From: Kalmusia sp. IMI 367209
Lineage: Eukaryota; Ascomycota; Dothideomycetes; Pleosporales; Didymosphaeriaceae
NCBI GenBank assembly: GCA_027946365.1
Contig: JAPEUQ010000025.1
Span: 62,001-126,000 of the forward strand
Direction of reading: 5' to 3'
DNA length: 64,000 nt
Part shown: in pieces, positions 31,534-40,015 of the stretch
How the letters are laid out: the number at the start of each line of letters is the position of its first letter
Numbering within the stretch: the first letter of the stretch is position 1
Notes under the pieces: generated by a model
The model's database searches: none
Seen by the model: the letters and a program-made list of their open reading frames with translations, nothing else
What the model was told of the DNA's origin: nothing
Program-made: the position numbers and the translations under genes

Positions 31534-32671
31534 CCTTCGTGAATCAGTCCCCTTACAACAGGTACGAGATACAGCCCTTTTTGAATCAATCGTCGCACGC
31601 AACTTAACAGAATTGCAGGAGGGTCGTCTTCTATTCTTGTCTACCTGCGTTGAGCACGTATTTTACCCACTTAAGCATGCCTTTACGTAGTTTCACACCA
31701 GCACAAGTACGAGCGAGGCATTATTGCAACTTGCTTTTGATCAGTTGAGCGGTCATATATTTCATTCCATTCCTTCATCCTGGTGTAATGCACCTATTGT
31801 ATCTATCGTGAGTTACGCTAGCAATAGAATCACTACTATTAAAGCTTTGGGTGCTCCTCTTAACTCTTTCGTCTCGGCCACTACTCTTGCCTCTTGCTCG
31901 TCTAGGCCGACATCGTCATCGTTAGCGCCTCTGCAGTCTGAAGCATGTCTAGCAAGTAAAGACAGGCTTAGCACCAGCGCTTAGCTGCCGGTGTCGCCCA
32001 CAGCAGCCCACCCGTTAAACAAAAAACGCAAGCAACCTACACAAAAAGAAATAATCGCCGCCTCCCGGACTCGAACCCCTCCCCTAGTCTATCTAGCCCA
32101 GCAAAAGAAACCGGCCGTAGCCGGAAGAAACCCCGCTGTGCAATGAAGTTTACTTTTTATAGTCGCCTCTGTTGTCGTGTGCTGAAACCACTGTGCTAAA
32201 TGAAAAGTTTGACGTACCTGGAGTTGTTGTCCGAAGACGAAAGTAACTCCAACTGGAAATATTATATAGAACAACAATTAGCGGGGAAAGGGAATCACGT
32301 CCCAGCATTTACTGTGACGGCTGGCGGCGTGTCGCTTTGGCACGTAGCGGGCTGGTAGTGACGTCGGGTAGGACGAGCAAACGGTCATCATACTGCGCCG
32401 TACGCACTGACGTATCGTTGGGAGATAGATTACTATTCTAGTTCGGGGTAACGATGTTTGATTATCATAGTTGCGGGCAATGATGGCCACTTCGCAACGG
32501 TGTGGAGATGCTCGATTCTATGCTAGAGAAGTATTACTATTCTAGTCGCGGGCGATCATCATGATTTGCACTCGTGTGAAGATGGCTGTCGATCTACTAG
32601 AACGGAATGGCTTTCTGGTCACGGTAATGATGATCGATTTACAGAATATAAAGATACGTAATACTATGATA
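31534..32671. other. Intergenic, decayed sequence
   Basis: No gene is supported. It includes the B-box-like site near 32058-32081. The rest holds only short frames. Confidence 0.3.
32058..32081 (-). other. tRNA T-arm / B-box-like fragment
   Basis: On the minus strand GGGGTTCGAGTCCGGGAGGC contains a perfect B-box (GGTTCGAGTCC) followed by a tRNA 3'-end-like GGGAGGCGGCGA. No matching 5' acceptor arm or A-box is found upstream on that strand, and the T stem does not pair well. It is therefore a fragment or chance match, not an intact tRNA. Confidence 0.3.
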
Positions 32672-32748
32672 GGCGATGCAGCATGGACTGACGGATATGG
32701 GCAGTTTGTGATGGGGGAGTGGTGGTGTTGTTGGTATGGCATTCGGAT
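32672..32748. repeat. Partial copy of the inverted-repeat element
   Basis: GGCGATGCAGCATGGACTGACGGATATGGGCAGTTTGTGATGGGGGAG-like sequence (positions 32672-32720) and the following GGTATGGCATTCGG match the left arm at 42974-43055 with a few differences. The loop and right arm are absent. Confidence 0.7.
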
Positions 32749-34099
32749 TAGCGGCGGCCGCCACGGGTTGTGCCGACGTCGCGCACCTGGCCTGCCAGGC
32801 TAGGGAGCGGGGTCTAGATGGCGCAATCGATCAGACGCAGCTCTTGCCATCTTGTAAATACCACAGAGTTGCTAATCATTCTTGCGCCTCAACCACAAAG
32901 CTGTTCATTGAGTTTTTGCGACTGGCGAGATGCTCAACAGCGCCGCCAAGTTGAGGTAGCAGGGGGTGCTCAGACATTTGACTGCATGCACGGATGAATG
33001 TGACCAACTCAAGTGTGGCAGTTTCCGTGGACGTCGTGGTCCGTGCCATGGCAGTTGCCTCAGGGAACCCTGCACAATGCTTCCTACTCTTGCCACTGTC
33101 ACAGAGCAGCTTTGAAGATCTGCTAGCCGGAAACATCTAGATGGATGGGCCCTGGTTGTATACTAGTGAGCTAGTTTGACTCGCTTCCCTAGCCTATGGT
33201 TAAAAGATTACTACATACCCGATGCTAACCCAAATCGATCCGACTACACTTTTCCAAAAGCGTCTAAGAGTGCTGCGCAATTCACGCTTTCCAGATAAAT
33301 AAAGATTTTCAAGGAGAACTGGATGTTGGACCGGCCGGAGGAGCTGCGCAGTCAAGCTGAGTGCCAAACACTAAAGTACTGTAGGTACGTAGGCAGGCAG
33401 CTCCTTCCTTCAGATACCCATGACGTTTTCCGTCTCTCTTCTCCGCTTCATCGACCCTCCAGCAGACTGGTGAACGAACTCAATGCCAGCCCATCCACGA
33501 CATCCAGGGAACATGGGCTCGGTCAACGCTCTCAAGTCTCTTGCACACCAGGCCGACCCAAAGAAGGGTTGTCCTTGGCTACCTCAGCAGCTCCTATCCG
33601 GCGCTGTCCTACGATCGATTTCGCGGTACGCATTCAACTTTCGCATCAGACAACATATCCACAAAGACATCCCAGGGGGTTCGCCACGAGGTGACATCTT
33701 CTCCAGATTGCCTGTTGGAATTGTCCTATCGGCGACGCGCAAAGGTTCGTCGAGCGCCTTCTACTAATCCACCAAGCCCAGAACTAGTCCTTTATAATAC
33801 CTTCGACGGTGCCGAGCGCGGAGTTGGTTTTTGGCAGAGGAAGTATGCCACAACGGGAGGCTGTTCGTGGCGACGCGAGGGCTGCTCGACAAGCTCAATG
33901 AGGCCTATAATTATCGTCATCAAATGTCCGCGCCACCCTTCAACCACAGTAGAGAGACGTCTTTGCTGTCCTGCCATCGCGGATACTGGGATTCCGATCG
34001 AATAGCCCAGTTGATCGATATATGGAGCAACTTGTCTTTCTCCTTCAGCCTAAAAGAAGCGATTAGCATGTCCCCGGGATGCGGATGGCTCGTTGCAGT
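32749..34099. other. Intergenic with X end fragment
   Basis: At about 33010-33110 GTGTGGCAGTTTCCGTGG and GCCATGGCAGTTGCCTCAGG match the inner end of X in inverted orientation (compare 9170-9230). Frames at 33323-34115 overlap in several phases and have no recognised motif. They may be decayed coding sequence. Confidence 0.4.
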
Positions 34100-34391
34100 T
34101 GCACCCACCCTTTGAGTACTCCTTAATCGCCTGGGCGTCGTCTTTAATCTTGAAAAACTTGTTGCCCGCTGCCTTGTACTCCTAGGCGTCAATCTTCTGC
34201 GGCTGGACTGCAGACGAAGCAGCCTCTGGGGTAGCAGCGTAGTTGGCCGACTGCGGGAGCGGGCTCGTTGTGTATCTGAGGAGCTGGGGGGGGGCACGGC
34301 GTTCTCGTTGGCCTTGCCTGCCGCTAGGCTCGATGGCGCAGAGTCGACGTCCATGGGCTGGGGGTCCGGCTGGTCGCTCATGGGAGGACAT
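34100..34391 (-). pseudogene. Truncated DnaJ/TPR co-chaperone pseudogene
   Basis: The first part of a TPR co-chaperone gene resembling fungal DnaJ-TPR (DNAJC7-like) proteins. On the minus strand it starts near 34382 (MSDQPDPQPMDVDSAPSS, Pro/Ser-rich). It then shifts frame to NYAATPEAASSAVQPQKIDA, meets a TAG at 34182-34184, and continues EYKAAGNKFFKIKDDAQAIK EYSKGG in the same frame. The A-A-G-N-K-F-F...A-I-K-E-Y pattern is the first helix pair of a TPR. Matching sequence stops near 34100, where an intact gene would continue with more TPRs and a J domain. Frameshift, nonsense codon and truncation make it a pseudogene. Confidence 0.6.
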
Positions 34392-35439
34392 GGCAGACGT
34401 TGACAGGCGCCGCAGCTCGTTGGGCGTGAGGCTGAGCGGGTGCGAGTCGCGGTAGTACCTGGAGGACCGCTTGGACGAGTGCGACGTTTACCGGCAGCTC
34501 TCACGCTTGCGGTTCCCGATGCGTTGGTGGACCTTTTTGTCGGGCGACGAGGGAGAGGTGGCCTGGTGGGACTGTGACGAGGATGCGGCGGGCGCGAGGG
34601 ACGGTGAGTGGGCGTGCTCGGACGATTTCTAGGACAACTTGCCGAAGACATTCACCATTTGGAGTGTGACGGACAAGGGCGCTGGAGACGGTTCTATGGT
34701 TGAGCACGGGCGGACGCAGCCAGCGTCCGACGGCTCGAAAATAAGTCGCCCTTCTTGAACCTTCTACGCCGAGCAGCCACAGTGACACAGCGGCCATCCT
34801 ATGACGTCATTTCGTGGAACGAAGCATCTATTCTCCCGTGAATCTCACAATGATTACGGCGCGACTCAACCTCCGCGAATAAGATAGGTTAGTCGGCGAG
34901 AACGGTCGCATTGTCTATATTAGTAGGACATGCGCCAAACGCATCTTGAGATTAGTACACTAAAAACAGCGACAGTTCGCGAGAGCGCAGAACGTGCTGA
35001 GGGATACTTGATGCATAATTGCTAGTGATCTCTACTTTTGTCTTAATCAATACGTAAGTGTAATTAGCGTGAATGTCGTTTCGCGCTTGTTTACAACACT
35101 TAGATCCGGTGGTTATGTGCAAGATTCTACGGTAAGCTGCGAAGGAGGTTTAACAGAGTCGTACTACGAGATTTCGTTCTTCTCAAAATAGCAAGAGAAA
35201 ACCCAGGTGAGCTGCGCCGTAAAGTTCACCTGGAGTGCCATGAATTTCAGTATGTGGTGAATGTGGTTGGAATTGTCGATGCGATGGGAGGAATCGGTCC
35301 GCGAACGAACTCTCAGCGCAGTGCTACCCTGCGCTCCGGCTTCCAGTTCACATACGACTCTCTGTCAAGTGATTGGATCCGGAACTTACTGCAAATATCT
35401 GGTGTTTAGTCTCTTTCATCAATAGTGATCAGGCTGTGG
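34392..35439. other. Decayed coding-like + strand and flank
   Basis: A + strand frame from about 34387 to 34755 is acidic and aromatic-rich (LDECDVYRQLSRLRFPMRWW; GDEGEVAWWDCDEDAA) but broken by TAG at 34454 and 34628. It may be a relic of another gene; the family is not recognised. 34800-35439 shows nothing. Confidence 0.25.
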
Positions 35440-35579
35440 AGATAGGATGCTACGGTAAACCATACGGAATAGAAATGGTAGAAAATATAATTACATTCAC
35501 GGCAAGCCTTCATAAATTTTATAGTATAGATGCCTGTGCACTACAATCTGTACGGATAGTGACCAACAAAAAGAAATAG
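35440..35579 (+). pseudogene. HNH-domain relic 2
   Basis: Encodes YGKPYGIEMVENIITF, then SLHKFYSIDACALQSVRIVT, ending at TAG 35577-35579. It is the same segment of the HNH family as at 7517-7711 and in the intact gene at 5419-6630. The nucleotide sequences of the two relics are collinear and differ mostly by C/T and G/A changes, with this copy the more AT-rich. It lacks the catalytic first half. Confidence 0.65.
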
Positions 35580-35956
35580 TATATTTACGAGATGCGACCT
35601 ATATGCTCAAGTGCAAAGTCAACACTGTGGTTTGCCGATATTAAATTTTCGGGAAGATATGAATCAGCATATTGATGCTCTCTCCGACCCATTCCGCTGG
35701 AAAATGCTTCCAAGTTCTTGATTAGGCACAGGCAGAGAATGACTCAGATCTCACTCTTCGAAACAGCGCCAAAAGCTTACAATAACTGATAAAGAGTACG
35801 ACAATTTCTGCGCGCGTCGTTCACAGCTGCCATTCTTGGTGGCAGAATCCAACCGGCTTATGGCGAAGTCCTACCTTATACTTGACAAATATATGCGGTT
35901 TTGAGACAGATGTTGTCGTCAGCCGTCGGAATTGATACAAAAATTGGAGTCTACAA
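35580..35956. other. Flank of HNH relic, no gene
   Basis: AT-rich, with no frame of note. It may hold further unrecognisable HNH-family sequence. Confidence 0.25.
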
Positions 35957-36088
35957 AGCTCTAAGTGTAAGGAATTAAGTGCGTTATCCCGTGATGTCAT
36001 AATCACGTGATAGTCACTGCAGAAGATAGATTTCAATCTCATCACTACTTGAGGAATGCTCGCTGCTATAATTAATCCTAACACTAAA
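35957..36088 (-). repeat. LTR-like fragment, copy 1
   Basis: Minus-orientation fragment sharing AATCACGTGATAGTC, ATAGATTTCAATCTCAT and GCTGCTATAATTAATCCTAACA with 51095-51297, and in reverse with 39446-39610. It ends with the complement of TGTTAGGATTA, as LTR ends do. Its middle is internally deleted compared with the 51-kb copy. Confidence 0.6.
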
Positions 36089-36580
36089 AGGTGTCTACTG
36101 GGATGAGAAAGCGTTCAGGGATCGGGGAAACTCTACGATTGGAGCCGCAAAGAGGCGTCCTGTCTCACTCCAAGAGAAGGGCTCAATTGGTAAGTATGCA
36201 TCTATCGCTGGTGAAGGAAGTGGCGAGAGAAAGGATGATCTGCTGCAGCCGAAGTCTTTGTGGAAAAATTTCCGAGAGAAGTGGCTTGTTGCGCGAAGCA
36301 GATGACTGGCGGCCCTTATTTCAAGCTCCAGAACTGCAGTTATATGGGGCTCTACGTAGTGCTGTACTACGTCTACACCAGGATGGATCCTCTTTTGGTA
36401 TAGCCTTGCCAAGCCTTACAACATGGCTTGTTATGGCAATTATTCAACATGTATCGATTCCTGTCGTCCTTCATGCAAGGGTCTGCATATGGCGTTTGTC
36501 GCTAAGGGCTTTCTGCAGGAAGCTCCGCGGGTGATACACAAATTTACTCATCATTGGACGGAGTGTAGTACATAGGATAA
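36089..36580. other. No supportable gene
   Basis: A 147-codon + frame at 36091-36534 and an opposing frame at 36412-36095 both lie between LTR-like pieces and have no motif. They may be internal sequence of a decayed element. Confidence 0.25.
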
Positions 36581-36725
36581 ACACGGTGTTAATCAAGACT
36601 TACTGTGTTATCATAGATAACAACAAGGCACGGGGCGTATAAATAGGGTTCAATTGACCTCTTTGGGCTTGCCTCGACATGGCAATCAGGGTTTTGGTGC
36701 AAATCTAATCAATAAAACGAAATAT
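36581..36725 (+). repeat. LTR-like fragment with TATA box
   Basis: Contains GGGGCGTATAAATAGGG and then CTTGCCTCGACATGG, GGGTTTTGGTGCAAATCTAA and TCAATAAAACG. The GCTTGCCTC / GGGTTTTGGTRCAAATCTAAT module recurs at 39612-39660, at the end of another LTR-like piece. It is likely the U3/R part of an LTR; no internal retroelement genes are adjacent. Confidence 0.5.
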
Positions 36726-36855
36726 AGTCGGTTCTGCATTACAAGCATTCCTAGTGTATAAACAATGTATACTGTTGAATTTCTTCATGGCTCCATTGTG
36801 TTCCTATATTTTTCGTTATGTGAGTTACTAGTAGTACCTCCAGTATCTGCGCCTT

Positions 36856-36950
36856 TCTATGTTTTTACACAAGTCTATGTTTTTACACAAGTCTATGTTT
36901 TTACACGAGTCTATGTTTTTACGCAAGTCTATCTTTTTACACAAGTTTAG
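36856..36950. repeat. 18-bp tandem repeat, five units
   Basis: Five units of TCTATGTTTTTACACAAG with minor changes. A 61-codon frame from 36765 reads through it as repeated YVFTQV, but there is no other support for a gene. Confidence 0.9.
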
Positions 36951-37276
36951 ATCCCAGCTTTGTTGGTTGTGGAAGCGCCATCCAGCCACGATAAAGCCAG
37001 TTCAGTGCATTTAGTCATAATAATAAGCCCGTGACTGTTCTTTGACCTTTGAAAGGATATATACTTGTACATATATTAGAGGAATCCTCAGTCCATACTT
37101 TCAGCTCATTGCAACTGACGCTTCCAACTAACGCCTTCAGCTTCTGCACAGGGCGCTACACCACCCCTTTAAGAATCGGTCAACCTCCCTCGCCATTTGA
37201 GCAGGTTCTAGCGAGATAGCGTGCGCAGAAGTGAGTTGAACCCCTGAATCGCCCAATAAAGTCTCAACACGTCGCG
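36951..37276. promoter_or_regulatory. 5' flank of the zinc-finger gene
   Basis: A TATA-like GATATATACTTGTACATATAT (37057-37077) lies about 200 bp before the ATG at 37277. CAACTGACGCTTCCAACTAAC downstream of it could be leader. Assignment is by position only. Confidence 0.25.
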
Positions 37277-38971
37277 ATGGAGCCGATGCAGCAGATCGAG
37301 GCCGAGCAGATCGATGGACCGGCCGGCAACGCAACGCGTGCGTGTTTCGCGCGCTTCCGATCGTGTATCGACGCGCTAGATGGCGAGCGCAGAGATTACC
37401 TCGAGAGCCAATTTTGGAACCTGAGGCTCTGGGCAGACAGTGTGGGTGCCCTGGCTCATGGAAAGGCGTCGCTGGACCGGAGGCCGCCAAAGGATACATT
37501 CATGGTCACCATCCAGCTGGAAATCTTTGAACAGCTTCTAGAGCGCTACAAGACTGCAGCCATCGCGGACGGTAACGAAGATGAGATCGAACAGGCCAAA
37601 GAAGAAGTTGATGGAATGATGGACCAGTTGGTGTGGCTTGGCTCTAAACTTCGGCGGTCCGGAACAATATCGCAGCTAGGAAATGCCGATATGACCTTTG
37701 AGGACGATAGGGTCGGGGAAGATAAGTGGCAGTATGACCAGTTGCGGGCACATCTTATCTGCATCGTTAAATCCAGACCGAATGAACTCGCCATGTCGAA
37801 TGACTATTCAAAGGATTTTCACAGCATGGAGCTCCAAGGAATACAGGATCGGCTGGTGGAGGCTAATCTACGACGTTGGCACCGATTCCGATATGCTCAA
37901 CGCCACTCCGACATCCACAGCGCCTTAAGAATTGTCCAAGACATGCCAAGGCATGTCGCTGCAGAAGGTAATGCATTTGATTCCGCGAGAGAGGCAATGC
38001 TCACCCCTGCGCCGCGAATCAATACCGCTGCCGCAAAGCAAGGATTTGAGGCCAAAGATCAAAGTGAGACACGCATTACGCAGCGAAATGCACTGCTGTG
38101 TCCTTGCTGCTGCCAGGGTCTACCCATAGAGGAAGTCGAGGATCCAAATTCATGGACGTAAGTACACTAACCCTTCAAATTGCTTCATGCGACTAACCCG
38201 TATAGGAAACACATAAGGATCGATATCAGGCCGTACACCTGCATCGTAGAAAACTGCCCTAAGCCGTATCAACTCTACATTACACGCGACGAATGGAGAG
38301 AGCACGTTCTACGCGACCACCAGCCAAAGTGGAGATGTTCCTGTTGCACAGGAACCCGTCCCGTCTTTCAATCTGAGCGGTCATTCATGATTCACCTTGA
38401 CGATGAGCACGAAAGCGAGCTCGTTAATATCTCTAATAAAGATTTTAATCGCATAGTGTCCATGTCAACCATTCGGCCCTTTGGCATAACCAGCTGCCCG
38501 CTGTGCAACGAACAGGGTCCCACCGACTCTCCATTGCTCATCGAGCACGTTCTCGAACACATCTACAATTTTTCCATGTACGCTCTTCCCTGGCGAACCA
38601 CGCCCCAGAAAAGCCTCAAAAAGCCAATCCGCACCTTCAACGACGTCGCTCCAGTACTAGATCCTAATGACAAAGAAGACACCAAGGAGATGCGAATGTT
38701 CAGCCACACCAGGATTCTAGAATGGGTCAAAGAGCCTCGCTCACCCGAAGGGAGCCTGACTCCCGAGCAAAGGGTAAGGATTCGTGACCTTGATTGGGAC
38801 GACTACCAGGCCATTGATAATGAAGACGGAGTTGACTCCCTCGTGGCCGATCATTTCGACCGCCCCGGTGTCGACTATTTCGAAGACGGTACCAGCGGTC
38901 GGGGAGCTTCTTCTCGAGCCGGCCTTTCGGCTGACATCGGACAATTGTCTATATCTTCTAATAACGCGTAG
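37277..38971 (+). CDS. C2H2-type zinc-finger protein (fungal family)
   Basis: A 548-aa protein from exons 37277-38157 and 38206-38971. The 48-bp intron has a GTAAGT donor, a CTAAC branch point and a TATAG acceptor. The N-terminus carries CFARFRSCIDALDGERRDYL and then FWNLRLWADSVGALAHGKAS, the conserved start of this fungal family, then an acidic helical middle. After splicing come three Cys/His clusters: YTCIVENCPKPYQLY...EWREHVLRDH, WRCSCC...RSFMIHLDDEH and SCPLCN...LLIEHVLEH. Each fits a degenerate C2H2 finger, and the series ends with YALPW. The C-terminus is acidic. Members occur in large numbers in Pezizomycotina and are often fused to signalling or STAND domains; here there is none. DNA binding is possible but not shown. 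Confidence 0.8.
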
Positions 38972-39445
38972 CTCTACGAAAAGACTTCGCCCTCGCCGAA
39001 GCGACCATAGCCGATGACAAGAGCCACCCCGACAAAGAAGGCATGGTGGTGATACGCACAAGGAGGAGGCTTTCAGTCATAAAAAAAAGAGTCAGAGACC
39101 AAAGCACATATCAACAATAGATGCGACCGATAAAACGGGCTTATTATCTCGGTCGATAAGGTAAGCTGGCCAAGATAGAGGCTACGTACACTCGAGTGCT
39201 GCAAGGCAAGGAGGAGGCACTTGGACCGATCATCCTGGACTACCAGCCTATAGGGCCGATGAGACGTGGATGTAAAGGGTACTTGGAGTGGACCATCCAG
39301 GCACGCTACCTAGCATGGAAAACCTTGCCTCTACCTTAGATTTTCAAAAACACACTACTGAGGCTGCTCTGGAAGCTTTTATTTACGTAAAGAGTAAATC
39401 CTGGCAGGAGGTTTAGGTCGAGATGAGAACCGGTCTGTTACTGTG
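38972..39445. other. Intergenic, no gene seen
   Basis: 3' flank of the zinc-finger gene up to an LTR-like piece. No frame or repeat of note. Confidence 0.3.
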
Positions 39446-39720
39446 AGTGTTAAAATTAGTTATAGCAGCGAGCAACCCTCTGGTAGTAATAATATTGAAA
39501 TTGATCTTTTATCACACGTCTCCTCTTATTAGGGGGTGTCGCGCTACCGCGCCCCTAGCGCTTCGCCTGCGCGGTGATCCCAGCAGGTGGCTATCACGTG
39601 ATTATATTGTCACGGGGTCTCGGCTTGCCTCAACGGGTTTTGGTACAAATCTAATTGCTAAAAAAAGGTTATTTATGGCGATCAATATAGGCTATAAGTT
39701 ACGCTTGCTTTAGAGGCGCA
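39446..39720 (+). repeat. LTR-like element, copy 2
   Basis: Begins TGTTAAAATTAGTTATAGCA and runs through AGTAATAATATTGAAATTGA, a GC-rich centre (GGGTGTCGCGCTACCGCGCC, CGCCTGCGCGG) and TATCACGTGATTATATTGTC. GGGTTTTGGTACAAATCTAA follows. The first 165 bp match the reverse complement of 51118-51297; the last 50 bp match 36640-36700. The TG start and module order suggest a solo LTR. No protein-coding part is adjacent. Confidence 0.6.
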
Positions 39721-40015
39721 ATGACAACGAAATTCCGTGCTCCGCTTGTGGTAGCGTAGGATGGGTAGCATACGTCGGATCGCCAAGAAATGGGTTCAGA
39801 ACTGAACCTGATTGCTTGGCAGCCAAGTCACATGACTCAATGCGTGTCTACTCACAGACTGCTGAGAACTCATGTGCAAGTGATTCACAGAAATTAAGCT
39901 ACGTTTGAACTGAGATATTAATTTGGTAATGAAAGCTACAAAGACAGCGGCTCTAGGTATTCTCGGATTGCCGTCGTGTGCACGCCTCTTGCTCTTTTAT
40001 TTTATTTTCTGTATC

